From Pseudolabrys sp. (lineage in GTDB: Bacteria > Pseudomonadota > Alphaproteobacteria > Rhizobiales > Xanthobacteraceae), in NCBI GenBank assembly GCA_017849615.1, contig JAFIGS010000017.1:124001-188000 (forward strand): 64,000 bases of DNA. Reading direction: 5' to 3'. The position numbers and the translations under genes were made by a program. Below are positions 17,060 to 25,784 of this stretch, in pieces (position 1 is the stretch's first letter; each line of letters starts with the position of its first letter). Below the pieces are notes generated by a model, which was not told where the DNA came from, made no database searches, and saw nothing but the letters and a program-made list of their open reading frames with translations.

Positions 17060-18355
17060 TCACTTCATCACGGCCGGCAGCCACAATGCAATCTGCGGAA
17101 ATGCGTAAAGCAGGAATGCGAAGCCGATGATGATGCCGCAATATGGCAATGACGCTTTGGCGACATCGCCAAGGGTGCGGTCCGGGACGATCGACTGGAC
17201 GGCGAAAAGGTTGAGCCCCATCGGCGGCGTCAAGGCGCCGAGCTCGATGAAGACGACGAGAATGATGCCGACCCATACGCCGTCGAAGCCGAGCGTCGCC
17301 AGCGACGGATAGAGCAGCGGCACGGTCAGCAACACGATCGACAGGCCGTCGATGAACATGCCGATAATCAGATAAACGAACAGCAGCACGCAGAAAAACA
17401 GCAGCGGCGAGATCTGCAGGCCCGCCAGCCAGGCTGCAAGGCCATGGCCGATGCCGGAAGATACAATCGCGAAGTTGAGGATCTGCGCGTTGATCGTCAC
17501 GAACATGATCACCGCGCTGGTCAGCACCGTGTTGCGCAACGCGCGCCAGAACCCTTCCGGCGTCATTTCGCGGTAAAGAAGCGCGAGCAGCAGCGCGAGC
17601 AGGCTGCCGAAGCCGGAGGCCTCGGTCGGCGTGACGATGCCGGTATACATGCCGCCGATCACGGCGGAGATCAGAAGGACGATCGGGAACGAGTCCCTCG
17701 CCGCGCGCATGTACTCGATCTTGCCGACCGGCTTGGCCGGCACCAGGCTCGGCTGGAACCAGACCCGCACCATGACGTAGATCGAGAACAGACCTGCGAG
17801 AAGGAGGCCCGGCACGATGCCGGCCATGAACAGATCGATGATCGATTCCTGCGTCATCGAGCCGTAGACGATGAGCGGAATGCTCGGCGGAATGAGAATG
17901 CCGAGGCAGCCGCCCGCCGTCAGTGTGCCGAGCGTCAAGGTGTCGGAATAGCCGTGCGAGCGCATCTCGCGCGTCGCCACCGTGCCGACCGTCAGCGCCG
18001 TGGCGACGGAAGATCCGGCGATGGCCGAGAACACCGCGCAGCCGAAGATGTTCGTCTGCGCCAGACCACCGGGGACGTGGCGGAACAACCCGGCAATGCC
18101 CGAATAAAACCGCGTGGCGATGCCGCTTTGCAGGATGAGTTCGCCCATCAGCACGAAAAGCGGGATCGAAACCAGGTTGAAATTCGTGGTCGTATTCCAG
18201 ACCACGTCGCCGAAGGTCGGCCAGAGCATCATGCCCGACGCGAGGGTGATGCCCATCATGCCGACGAAGCCCATGCTGGCGCCGATGCTCACGCCGCCGG
18301 CGATGCAGCCGATCAGCGTGAGGCCGTAGATCAGAAGCGCGTCGGTCCAGCTCAT
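17060..18355 (-). CDS. TRAP transporter large membrane subunit, DctM type
   Basis: 431 residues with about twelve hydrophobic segments, the ion-coupled transport subunit of a tripartite ATP-independent periplasmic transporter. GCLGILIPPSIPLIVYG near residue 155 and LGALTPPMGLNLFAVQ near residue 360 are the two family repeats that build the substrate/sodium sites. The ATG shares one base with the dctQ stop (TAATG), consistent with the two forming one membrane complex. Confidence 0.94.
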   Translation of the reverse strand: MSWTDALLIYGLTLIGCIAGGVSIGASMGFVGMMGITLASGMMLWPTFGDVVWNTTTNFNLVSIPLFVLMGELILQSGIATRFYSGIAGLFRHVPGGLAQTNIFGCAVFSAIAGSSVATALTVGTVATREMRSHGYSDTLTLGTLTAGGCLGILIPPSIPLIVYGSMTQESIIDLFMAGIVPGLLLAGLFSIYVMVRVWFQPSLVPAKPVGKIEYMRAARDSFPIVLLISAVIGGMYTGIVTPTEASGFGSLLALLLALLYREMTPEGFWRALRNTVLTSAVIMFVTINAQILNFAIVSSGIGHGLAAWLAGLQISPLLFFCVLLFVYLIIGMFIDGLSIVLLTVPLLYPSLATLGFDGVWVGIILVVFIELGALTPPMGLNLFAVQSIVPDRTLGDVAKASLPYCGIIIGFAFLLYAFPQIALWLPAVMK

Positions 18356-18876
18356 TAGTCCAACCCGTGGAGAATTTCGGTTTCCTGCGCCGATTCGCGG
18401 TGCAGAAGCGCAAGCGCCGTCTGCTCGACGAAAGCGAGCGTCAGCAGGGCGAAGCCGATCGGCAGGATGGCCTGGGGAATGACGAGCGGCACCTGGACCG
18501 CCTGCAGCGAAACGGTGCCGTAGCTCCAGCTCGTCCAGGCAAGCTCGAACGTGGTCCAGGCCAGAACCGCGCTCATGCCCGCCCCGATAACACCGCCAAT
18601 CACCTTGAGGATGGTCTGGATCGCCGGCGGCACGCGGTTGATCACCGCCTCAACCCTGAGGAAGCGGCCATGGCGCAGCGCCGGCACCAGGCACAACAGC
18701 GTCGCCGCGGTGAAGAAATATCCGGCGAACTCATCGGAAATCTGGGTGGAGCGGCCGAACAAGGTGCGGCCGAACACTTCGACGTTCATCAGCAACCCCA
18801 TCAGCAGCACGGATACGATCGCGGCTGCGATGGCGACACGTTCGAGACGGTCGAGAAGGGATGAAATGGCGGTCAT
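18355..18876 (-). CDS. TRAP transporter small membrane subunit, DctQ type
   Basis: 173 residues with four hydrophobic helices, the normal form of DctQ. The segment VFGRTLFGRSTQISDEFAGY after the first helix is typical. It lies between dctP and dctM in the leftward operon and overlaps dctM by one base. DctQ supports the DctM elevator domain and is required for transport. Confidence 0.92.
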   Translation of the reverse strand: MTAISSLLDRLERVAIAAAIVSVLLMGLLMNVEVFGRTLFGRSTQISDEFAGYFFTAATLLCLVPALRHGRFLRVEAVINRVPPAIQTILKVIGGVIGAGMSAVLAWTTFELAWTSWSYGTVSLQAVQVPLVIPQAILPIGFALLTLAFVEQTALALLHRESAQETEILHGLD

Positions 18877-18931
18877 CTGCGGGCCAATGGAAGTGCGGCG
18901 GATCGCGACATTGCGATCCGCCGTCCGTTAG

Positions 18932-19936
18932 TTATTTGCAGGCCTCGATCGCGGCGGCCAGCATCTGCTTGCCGGAGTTGCCGACCTTGGCGGCCCACTC
19001 GTCGGAGATCGGCTTCGTCATGTCGCGGAGCTTGGCTTCCTCGGCCGGCGAGGCGTCGCGCAGCGTCATGCCGCGCTCGGCCAAGGTCTTGCGCGCAGTC
19101 TGATCGGCCTCGATCATCTCGGCACGATAGCGCGGCGCCCATGCCTTGGTCTTGGCGATCAGGATGTCACGCACATCGGCCGGCAGCGCGTCGAGGGCGG
19201 CCTTGTTCACCGCGAGCACCTGATGCGCCAGCGTCAGGTTGATCATGTAGCCGAACTTCGTGACCTCGTTGAATTTCCAGTCGAGCGCCGGCACCGCCGC
19301 GGTGAAAGCGCCGTCGACCACGCCGCGCTGCAGGGCGGGAATGACCTCGGCCGGTGTGATGGTGACGCCCGAGCCGCCGACGAGGCGCATCATCTCGGCC
19401 TGCTCGCGGTTCCACGAGCGCACTTTGAGATTTTTCAGACCTTCGATGCCCGCAACCGGCTTGGCGAGCCAGAGCTGCTGCGGCGGCATCGCCCAGTGCA
19501 TGATCGGATCGACCTTGAACTTGGTCTGCATCACCTGGGATACGACCGGCGTAATGGCGGGCACCGCCTTGTCGTAAAACTTGTCGATCGAAGTGCAGGA
19601 GAACGGCATCGACAGCGCGTTTAGCTCGGGCACGTCGCCGGCAACGAAGCCGAGGGCGACGTCGCCCATCTGCACCTGATTGCCGGCGGTGATGCGCAGA
19701 ACGTCCGATGCTTTGTAGGGCAGTTCGCTCGCGGCAAAGACAGTGATCTTCAAACGGCCGCCGGTCGCCTTGGTGACGTCCTCGGCGAAGGCGCGGTGGA
19801 GCAGCGTCGGTTTATCCTTGGCGCCGAAGTAGGTGTAGAGCTTCCAGTCGGCGTCGGCCGCCATGGACGGCGCGGTCAGCGGCGCCACCAGGGCGCCGAG
19901 GGCGACCAAAGCGCGGAAGACGTGCGGCAGCTTCAT
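18932..19936 (-). CDS. TRAP transporter periplasmic solute-binding protein, DctP type
   Basis: 334 residues from ATG 19936, preceded by a strong GGGGAGGA site. A signal peptide (MKLPHVFRALVALGALVAPL, cleavage near SMAADA) leads into the DctP fold. The family arginine that salt-bridges a carboxylate ligand is most likely in NLKVRSWNREQAEMM near residue 175. First gene of the leftward operon, divergent from the DeoR regulator. The linked kinase, dehydrogenase and dehydratase point to a C4-C6 sugar acid or lactone as ligand. The frame extends upstream of 19936 across the control region but that part is not coding. Confidence 0.92.
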   Translation of the reverse strand: MKLPHVFRALVALGALVAPLTAPSMAADADWKLYTYFGAKDKPTLLHRAFAEDVTKATGGRLKITVFAASELPYKASDVLRITAGNQVQMGDVALGFVAGDVPELNALSMPFSCTSIDKFYDKAVPAITPVVSQVMQTKFKVDPIMHWAMPPQQLWLAKPVAGIEGLKNLKVRSWNREQAEMMRLVGGSGVTITPAEVIPALQRGVVDGAFTAAVPALDWKFNEVTKFGYMINLTLAHQVLAVNKAALDALPADVRDILIAKTKAWAPRYRAEMIEADQTARKTLAERGMTLRDASPAEEAKLRDMTKPISDEWAAKVGNSGKQMLAAAIEACK

Positions 19937-19991
19937 GAAATCCTCCCCAGTAAGCCCGTCGAATGGCTGTGCGGGCCTCAGGGGGAAACTC

Positions 19992-20055
19992 TTGATGCGA
20001 ACTTGATCGTTGTCAATCGAATTTGTCGTAGTTTGACGTCTATTGATCGAGTTTG
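19992..20055. promoter_or_regulatory. Candidate operator cluster between the TRAP operon and the DeoR regulator
   Basis: Inside the divergent gap 19937-20074 a short motif, roughly CGA(A/G)(T/C)TTG, occurs as direct repeats: GCGAACTTG at 19997-20005, TCGAATTTG at 20017-20025 and TCGAGTTTG at 20047-20055, with a weaker TCGTAGTTTG at 20026-20035. The starts are 20 and 30 bp apart, close to whole helical turns. Two copies carry the longer form TTGAT-x-CGA. DeoR-family repressors typically bind multiple direct repeats of this sort, and the adjacent gene encodes one. Assignment is by motif and position only. Confidence 0.5.
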
Positions 20056-20074
20056 TATAGTCTCTGGAGAAACA

Positions 20075-20893
20075 ATGGCACCCGATCGACAATCCACCGC
20101 ACGAGTCGCCCTCATCCCGGCCCAGCGCCAGGCGATGATCCTCGAACTGTTGCAAGTCGACGGCGCCGCTTCGGTGCAGCACTTTGCCGACGCCATCGGC
20201 GCCTCGGTCGCCACCATCCGGCGCGACCTCGAAACGCTTGAATCCAAAGGATTTCTGGACCGCACTTTCGGCGGCGCCAGCCTGCGGGCGCGGGCGCTGG
20301 TGCGGCTCGAGCCCGGCCATGCGGTCTCCGCGCATATCCGCCACGATGAAAAGGTGGCGATCGGGAAAACGGCCGCAAAGCGTATCGAGCCCCACCAGAG
20401 CGTGATATTCGATAGCAGTTCAACCGTTCGCGAAGCGGCGCAGGCCGTTCTCGAGCGCGACATCCCGATCACCGCCATCACAAACGATCTTCTCGTGGCG
20501 CAAACCCTCGCTCACTCGGCGTCGATCACGGTGCTGACCATCGGCGGCCGCGTCCGTCCCGGTTCGATGACCTTGCACGGCGCGCCGGGCGAAGAATTTC
20601 TGCAGGGCGTGAAGGCCGATGTGGCGCTGATCGGCGCGCATGCCATCACGCTCGATGGGCCTAGCGAAGTCACCATCGAAATCACCCGTATCAAGCAGCT
20701 CATGGCCAAAGCCGCGCGCAGCGTGCGCGTGCTGGCCGACCATACCAAGCTCGGCGATGCGTCCACCTTCCGCATCTGCGGTTTCGGCGACATCGACGAA
20801 CTGGTTACGGACTGGAAGGCCGACCTGGCCATCTGCGCCGCCCTGCGCGAGCGCGGCGCCACCGTCACCATCGCCGCGTCGGGCGCGGGCTAG
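20075..20893 (+). CDS. DeoR/GlpR-family repressor of the sugar-acid locus
   Basis: 272 residues from ATG 20075 (GGAG 8 bp upstream). The N-terminal helix-turn-helix reads FADAIGASVATIRRDLETLE, followed by the DeoR C-terminal sensor domain with DSSSTVREAAQAVLERDIPI and ADHTKLGDASTFRICGFGDI, which in the family bind phosphorylated sugar intermediates. The gene is immediately followed, 2 bp after its stop, by the four-carbon acid sugar kinase, whose phosphorylated product is a plausible inducer. It is divergent from the TRAP importer operon and likely represses both. Confidence 0.92.
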   Translation: MAPDRQSTARVALIPAQRQAMILELLQVDGAASVQHFADAIGASVATIRRDLETLESKGFLDRTFGGASLRARALVRLEPGHAVSAHIRHDEKVAIGKTAAKRIEPHQSVIFDSSSTVREAAQAVLERDIPITAITNDLLVAQTLAHSASITVLTIGGRVRPGSMTLHGAPGEEFLQGVKADVALIGAHAITLDGPSEVTIEITRIKQLMAKAARSVRVLADHTKLGDASTFRICGFGDIDELVTDWKADLAICAALRERGATVTIAASGAG

Positions 20894-20895
20894 CC

Positions 20896-22053
20896 GTGGA
20901 GCCTGTCCGCATCCTCGCTGACGATCTCACGGGCGCGCTGGACTCGGCCGGCTGCTTCGTCGGCGCCGGACGCACCCTGCCCTTGATCTTCCATGCCGCC
21001 TCGATCCCGCAAAGCGGAAGCTGCGCGTTTTCGACCGAAACGCGCGATGTGCCGGAGAGCGAAGTGCTCGCGCGGCTGACCGCGTATCGGCCCGCGTTCG
21101 ATGCGTTCGACGGTGTGGCCTTCAAGAAGATCGACAGCCTCCTGCGCGGCCACGTCGCCGCCGAGATCGCGCACATCGTTCGCCACAACCAATTTAACGC
21201 CGCGGTGCTGGCGCCGGCATTTCCGGCGCTCGGCCGTCTCACACGCGCTGGCCGGCAATGGGCAAAATTCGCAGATGGCGAAGCGTTTCGCAGGGTCGGC
21301 CCCGATCTCGTCGAGGAATTCGCCCGTTTCGGCATGGAAGTGCGAACGGATTTGTCCGGGCTACTAGCCGCCGGCGCTCCCCACGTTGTGCTTTGCGACG
21401 CCGAGAGCGACGACGATCTCCGTCGCATTGTCGATCTCGGCGCGGGTCTCGGCCGCGTTCTCTGGTGCGGCAGCGCCGGCCTTGCGGAAGCTATCGCAGG
21501 CGACATCAAAACGCTCACGCTTGCGGCCAGACGCCTGCTGGTCATTTGCGGCACGAGGCATCCGGTCGCGGCGCTGCAAATCAAGAAGCTCTGCGATGAC
21601 GAACCTTCGGCTCTGGCGTCCTTGTCGCCGGGGTTCAATGCCGCCGCCGCGGCGCGGATCGTCAACGAGCGCCTCCGGAACGGCATGTGGGCGGCGCTGG
21701 CCGTCGACTTTCCCGATCTGCCGGCCGCACAAGCCAGAAGCCTGCTCGAGAACACTTTGAATGACGTGTTGCCCCGCATCGAACGACCCGATGCAGCGAT
21801 TGTCATGGGCGGCGACACCCTCGCGGTCTGCAATGACGTGCTGCGCGCGCGCCGGCTGACCGTTCGCGGACTGCTGAGCCGCGGCATTGCCGTCTCGGAA
21901 TTCACCGACGGCGCCTGGGCATCGATGCCTGTCATTTCGAAATCCGGTGCTTTTGGCTCAGAAGATACGCTGCGGCAGATCGTCGATCTGACCGGAGCCT
22001 GTCGGCCGGCGGATTATTCGACGCCCGTTCAACGCCCCTCTTTCGGACAATAG
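20896..22053 (+). CDS. Four-carbon acid sugar kinase family protein (OtnK/DtnK, DUF1537)
   Basis: 385 residues from GTG 20896. The N-terminal RILADDLTGALDSAGCFV is the hallmark of the family, in which the Asp pair lies in the acid-sugar site; FKKIDSLLRGHV follows near residue 78, and the C-terminal ATP-binding lobe has VMGGDTLAV. Characterised members phosphorylate D-threonate, D-erythronate, L-threonate or 3-oxo-tetronates. It is somewhat shorter than the common 410-430 residues. The next gene encodes a PdxA-like dehydrogenase, the known partner that oxidises and decarboxylates threonate-4-phosphate to dihydroxyacetone phosphate. Confidence 0.9.
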   Translation: MEPVRILADDLTGALDSAGCFVGAGRTLPLIFHAASIPQSGSCAFSTETRDVPESEVLARLTAYRPAFDAFDGVAFKKIDSLLRGHVAAEIAHIVRHNQFNAAVLAPAFPALGRLTRAGRQWAKFADGEAFRRVGPDLVEEFARFGMEVRTDLSGLLAAGAPHVVLCDAESDDDLRRIVDLGAGLGRVLWCGSAGLAEAIAGDIKTLTLAARRLLVICGTRHPVAALQIKKLCDDEPSALASLSPGFNAAAAARIVNERLRNGMWAALAVDFPDLPAAQARSLLENTLNDVLPRIERPDAAIVMGGDTLAVCNDVLRARRLTVRGLLSRGIAVSEFTDGAWASMPVISKSGAFGSEDTLRQIVDLTGACRPADYSTPVQRPSFGQ

Positions 22054-22058
22054 GTTCT

Positions 22059-23060
22059 ATGCCTCTGACGCGTCTTTGTATTACGATGGGCGATGCCGCC
22101 GGTATCGGTCCCGAAATCATTCTCAAGGCGTTGCGCACGCTGCGATCGGGCGCCGCCTCGCCGACGTCGCAACTTGCCGTAACGGGATCGGCCCGTGTCT
22201 TCGAGACGGCCGCCAAGGCAATGAATCTGCCTAACTTGCAAAGCTTCGACGGCGTCGAGCTGATCGACGTCGATAACGGCGCGCCCGTGCCCGCTTTCGG
22301 ACAATGGTCGGCGCAGACCGGCGACCTCGCTTATCGCGCCATCGCCGCGGCAGTCGAGGCGCAACGCAGCGGCCGCACCGATGCGATCGTCACCGCGCCG
22401 CTCAGCAAGGAAGCGCTTCACCTCGCCGGCCATCAGTTTCCCGGACACACAGAATTGCTGGCCCATCTCACCAACAGCACCGGTCCGGTGATGATGCTGG
22501 CGCACGGCGATTTCCGCGTCAGCCACGTGACCACTCATATCCCGCTGGAGCAGGTTCCGGCGAAGGCGACGCCCGAGCGGATGGCGCGCGTTGTCACCCT
22601 CACCCACCAGACGCTGATGCGGCTGGGCCTCGAGCGGCCGCGCATCGCTGTCGCGGCGCTCAATCCTCATGCCGGCGAAGGCGGCGTGCTGGGCCGCTAC
22701 GACATCGACGTCGCCGGCCCCGTGCTCGAGAAGCTGCGCCAGCAGGGCATCGACGTGTCAGGCCCCGTGCCGGGAGACACTGTCTTCGTAAAAATGCGCG
22801 CGCGCCAGTTCGACGCCGTGGTTGCGATGTATCACGATCAGGGGCACATTCCGGTCAAGCTGCTCGGCTTTTCGGTCGATCCGAAAACGGGAGCCTGGGA
22901 GGCGCTGAGCGGCGTCAACATTACGCTTGGCCTGCCGCTGATCAGGACCTCGGTCGATCACGGCACCGCCTTCGATATTGCCGGCAAGGGCATCGCCAGC
23001 GAACGCAGCCTGATCGAAGCGATCGAATACGCCGAATTGCTGGCCAGCCGCAAAGAGTGA
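22059..23060 (+). CDS. PdxA-family 4-phospho-acid dehydrogenase (PdxA2/DtnX-like)
   Basis: 333 residues, full length for PdxA. GDAAGIGPEII at the start, TAPLSKEALHLAGHQFPGHT near residue 110 and MYHDQGHIPVKLLGF near residue 257 carry the divalent-metal and substrate residues. Classical PdxA acts in vitamin B6 synthesis, but no other pdx gene is nearby and the gene directly follows an acid-sugar kinase. The catabolic PdxA2 role, NAD-dependent oxidation and decarboxylation of D-threonate or D-erythronate 4-phosphate, is therefore preferred. Operon spacing is 5 bp from the kinase. Confidence 0.88.
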   Translation: MPLTRLCITMGDAAGIGPEIILKALRTLRSGAASPTSQLAVTGSARVFETAAKAMNLPNLQSFDGVELIDVDNGAPVPAFGQWSAQTGDLAYRAIAAAVEAQRSGRTDAIVTAPLSKEALHLAGHQFPGHTELLAHLTNSTGPVMMLAHGDFRVSHVTTHIPLEQVPAKATPERMARVVTLTHQTLMRLGLERPRIAVAALNPHAGEGGVLGRYDIDVAGPVLEKLRQQGIDVSGPVPGDTVFVKMRARQFDAVVAMYHDQGHIPVKLLGFSVDPKTGAWEALSGVNITLGLPLIRTSVDHGTAFDIAGKGIASERSLIEAIEYAELLASRKE

Positions 23061-23073
23061 CCCGGGTCGGACC

Positions 23074-24606
23074 ATGACAGAACCAGCTTCGAAAGCGCCA
23101 CGCGTTATCCGCCTCGCCGCCGACGACAACGTCATCGTCGCGGTCGATCAGATCGGTCAAGGCGCGAGCATCGCCGGTGTGACGGCGCAGGCGCGCATTC
23201 CGCGCGGCCACAAGATGGCGGTTACGCCGATCGCGTCGGGCGAACCGGTCCGCAAATACGGCCAGGTGATCGGCTTTGCGTCGCAGCCAATTACGCCCGG
23301 CGACTGGGTGCACGAGCATAATGTCGCCATGGGCGACTTTGCCCGCGACTATCGTCATGCCGAAGACGCCAGGAACGACGAAGTGCTGCCGCCGGAACTG
23401 CGCGCCACCTTCGAGGGCTTTGTCCGGCCGAACGGCCGCACCGGCACGCGCAATTATGTCGGCATTCTCACCTCGGTGAACTGCTCGGCCACCGTCGCCA
23501 AGTTCATCGCCGATGCGGTCAATCGCTCGGGCATCCTGAACGACTATCCGGGGATCGACGGCGTCGTGCCTTTCGTCCACGGCACCGGCTGCGGCATGGC
23601 CTCGCGCGGCGAAGGCTATGACGTGCTGCAGCGGACGCAGTGGGGCTATGCCACCCATCCGAACCTCGGCGCCGCCTTGATGGTCGGCCTCGGCTGCGAG
23701 ATGTTCCAGATCGAGCGCATGAAGAGCGAAGGCCATCTGGTTGAGGGGGATCACTTTCAGTCCATGACCATCCAAGCCATCGGCGGCACGAAGAAGACCG
23801 TCGCCGAGGGTGTCGAGCGCGTCAAAGCGATGCTGCCGGTGGCGGCGAAGGCGAAGCGCGAGACCCGGCCGGCGTCCGAAGTGGTGCTGGCGCTGCAATG
23901 CGGCGGCTCGGACGGCTATTCCGGCATCACGGCCAACCCGGCGCTGGGCAAGGCGGTCGATCTGCTGGCCAAACATGGCGGCACCGGCGTGCTCGCCGAG
24001 ACACCGGAGATCTACGGCGCCGAGCATCTTTTGACGCGCCGCGCGCTCAACACCACGGTCGGCGAGAAGCTGGTCGAGCGTATTCGCTGGTGGGAAGACT
24101 ACACGACGCGCAATCGCGGCGAGATGAACAACAATCCGTCGCCCGGCAACAAGGCCGGCGGCCTCACCACCATCCTGGAGAAGTCGCTCGGCGCCGCCGC
24201 CAAAGGCGGTTCGAGTACGTTGCGTGCGGTTTATGAATATGCCGAGCCGATCACCGAACGTGGCTTCGTCTTCATGGACACGCCTGGCTACGATCCGGTC
24301 GGCGCCACCGGACAGGTCGCCGGCGGCTGCAACGTCATGTGCTTCACCACAGGCCGCGGTTCTGCCTTCGGCTGCAAGCCGACGCCGTCGATAAAGCTCG
24401 CCACCAATCACTATGTCTACGAAACCATGACCGACGACATGGACATCAATTGCGGCGATGTGCTCGACGGCGTGTCGCTCGAGGACAAGGGCCAGGAGAT
24501 CCTCGACAAGGTGCTCAAGGTCGCCTCCGGCGAGCGCACCAAGTCGGAAGATCTCGGCTACGGCGAACTCGAATTTGTGCCCTGGCAGATCGGCGCCACG
24601 ATGTAG
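23074..24606 (+). CDS. UxaA/GarD-family sugar-acid dehydratase (altronate/galactarate type)
   Basis: 510 residues with both family parts: an N-terminal SAF-like domain (about 10-95, ending HEHNVAMGDF) and the C-terminal catalytic domain beginning near residue 115 (GFVRPNGRTGTRNYVGILTS). The Cys-containing segments VHGTGCGMASRGEG, LQCGGSDGYSGITANPALG and GCNVMCFTTGRGS carry residues linked to the metal centre. The family dehydrates altronate or galactarate to 2-keto-3-deoxy acids. It is the last gene of the rightward operon and converges on the selenium operon. The exact substrate is not determined by sequence. Confidence 0.9.
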   Translation: MTEPASKAPRVIRLAADDNVIVAVDQIGQGASIAGVTAQARIPRGHKMAVTPIASGEPVRKYGQVIGFASQPITPGDWVHEHNVAMGDFARDYRHAEDARNDEVLPPELRATFEGFVRPNGRTGTRNYVGILTSVNCSATVAKFIADAVNRSGILNDYPGIDGVVPFVHGTGCGMASRGEGYDVLQRTQWGYATHPNLGAALMVGLGCEMFQIERMKSEGHLVEGDHFQSMTIQAIGGTKKTVAEGVERVKAMLPVAAKAKRETRPASEVVLALQCGGSDGYSGITANPALGKAVDLLAKHGGTGVLAETPEIYGAEHLLTRRALNTTVGEKLVERIRWWEDYTTRNRGEMNNNPSPGNKAGGLTTILEKSLGAAAKGGSSTLRAVYEYAEPITERGFVFMDTPGYDPVGATGQVAGGCNVMCFTTGRGSAFGCKPTPSIKLATNHYVYETMTDDMDINCGDVLDGVSLEDKGQEILDKVLKVASGERTKSEDLGYGELEFVPWQIGATM

Positions 24607-24645
24607 CCACGGCGGTCGATCGGACGCGGGTAGAGCGAGTTCGCA

Positions 24646-24855
24646 CTACTCCGCGATCCATTCCTCCGCTTGCAGCCATCGCAAGGAGGTTGCGCCGGGA
24701 AACGGCCTGCCGGCCTGCTGTTCGAAATCACGCAGGCAACCGCGCAACTTCTGGCGCAAGGCTTCCAACGCCGGCGGATCGTCGGGCGAGCCGGGAATAG
24801 CCGATCGCTCGAAACGCTCCGCAGCGCCCGCGCCGGCGCCGTTCCGTCTCGTCAC
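24646..24855 (-). CDS. Small uncharacterised protein at the end of the selenium operon
   Basis: A 69-codon frame that starts at GTG 24855, 22 bp after the lipoyl-protein gene; an ATG at 24921 would overlap that gene by 44 bp. The C-terminal part, LEALRQKLRGCLRDFEQQAG then SLRWLQAEEWIAE, looks like an amphipathic helix with one Cys and a Trp-rich end. I recognise no family. No good ribosome-binding site is visible for either start. It is kept because it continues the operon in the same direction without a gap; it could be non-coding. Confidence 0.4.
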   Translation of the reverse strand: MTRRNGAGAGAAERFERSAIPGSPDDPPALEALRQKLRGCLRDFEQQAGRPFPGATSLRWLQAEEWIAE

Positions 24856-24877
24856 CCGCGCGGCGGCCGTGAAAGCC

Positions 24878-25318
24878 TTACTCGGCGCGCGCTTTATACG
24901 ATCCGGTCGCGATCCAGGCATCGATGGCGGGGCCGATCTCGTCGCCGGCCACTAGGCCCTCCCGCCAGTCGTTTACCGCCGGGCGCATGACGATCATCCA
25001 GCCTTCGCCGAATGCATCCTTCATAAGGATTTCCGGACAGTCCATGAGCGTCTCATTCTGCGCGACCACGGCGCCGTCAAACGCCGCGCGCGCCGCGCCG
25101 ATCCATTTGCCACCTTCGACCATGGCGAACCATTTGTCCTTATCGAAGGTCTGGCCGAGGCGCTTGGGCGTGAACACCAGCACCTCGCCCATCAGCTTCA
25201 CCGCCCAGGTGGTGAAGCCTGCGCGCACCGTGCCGTCGGGCAGCGGCATGTACCAGATCTGGTTCTCGACGTCGTAGAACCGGTCCTCCGGAAACTCGTA
25301 GCCCTGCACCTGCGCCAT
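24878..25318 (-). CDS. GcvH-like lipoyl carrier protein
   Basis: 146 residues from ATG 25318. The core matches glycine-cleavage H protein: MVEGGKWIGAARAAFDGAVV aligns with the lipoylation hairpin, putting Lys71 at the lipoyl-lysine position, and the FGEGWMIVM segment near residue 103 matches the conserved YGEGWL element. No gcvP, gcvT or lpd is in the window, and the gene stands behind selB and a DsrE-like gene. Lipoate-binding proteins of this type next to DsrE/TusA proteins are known from sulfur-oxidising sHdr systems (LbpA), but no Hdr subunits are present here. A carrier role in sulfur or selenium transfer for formate dehydrogenase is my inference. Confidence 0.8.
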   Translation of the reverse strand: MAQVQGYEFPEDRFYDVENQIWYMPLPDGTVRAGFTTWAVKLMGEVLVFTPKRLGQTFDKDKWFAMVEGGKWIGAARAAFDGAVVAQNETLMDCPEILMKDAFGEGWMIVMRPAVNDWREGLVAGDEIGPAIDAWIATGSYKARAE

Positions 25319-25388
25319 GATACGCGCTCTATCCTGCTTTGCGCATGACCATCTCCGAAAACCGGCAGGCAATTTTCGGGATCATGCC

Positions 25389-25784
25389 CTAGAATGTCAG
25401 GACGCGGGCTTCGCCTTCCATGACCGTCTGGATCATGGCGGCTGCGCCCATCATGCCGCTGCATTCGGCAATGAGGTCGATGTCGTCCTTGTCGAACAAT
25501 TCGAGATTGGCGGGACAGGCCCAGAGCTTAACGCCCTGATCGTGCGCCTCGCGTATCCAGTCGAGCACGGTCTTGTCCTCGTCCGCCTTGATGCGGATCG
25601 CTTCCGCGACGCCCTTGAACATCAGCTTGCCGGAGGTAGCCGTGCAGAGCAGATCGACCTCGTAATCCATCGCGGCCGCGACCGCGGCGTAGTAGAAGGG
25701 CGCCGCCAGCTCTTCGGGATTGCGCGGGTCGGTATTCATCAAAACGATGAGAAGCCGGCGCGCCGCGGTGCGCTCTCTCGTCAT
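25389..25784 (-). CDS. DsrE-like small protein
   Basis: 131 residues from ATG 25784, coupled by ATGA to the upstream gene. The Rossmann-like start ARRLLIVLMNTDPRNPEELA, the central VDLLCTATSGKLMFKG and the end GVKLWACPANLELFDKDDID, then AECSGMMGAAAMI, fit the DsrE/DsrF/peroxiredoxin-like fold used in sulfur relay. Candidate active Cys are in WACPAN and AECSGM. It sits in the same operon as a lipoyl carrier, while a TusA gene lies in the divergent operon 12 kb away. A persulfide or selenide carrier role is plausible; the substrate is not known. Confidence 0.78.
   Translation of the reverse strand: MTRERTAARRLLIVLMNTDPRNPEELAAPFYYAAVAAAMDYEVDLLCTATSGKLMFKGVAEAIRIKADEDKTVLDWIREAHDQGVKLWACPANLELFDKDDIDLIAECSGMMGAAAMIQTVMEGEARVLTF

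Noticed and set aside
22059-23060. Pyridoxine biosynthesis pdxA
   Set aside because: It directly follows a four-carbon acid sugar kinase and a DeoR regulator, the setting of catabolic PdxA2 enzymes; no other vitamin B6 gene is present.
24878-25318. Glycine-cleavage H protein as part of a gcv operon
   Set aside because: No gcvT, gcvP or lpd gene nearby; context is selenium and DsrE-like genes.
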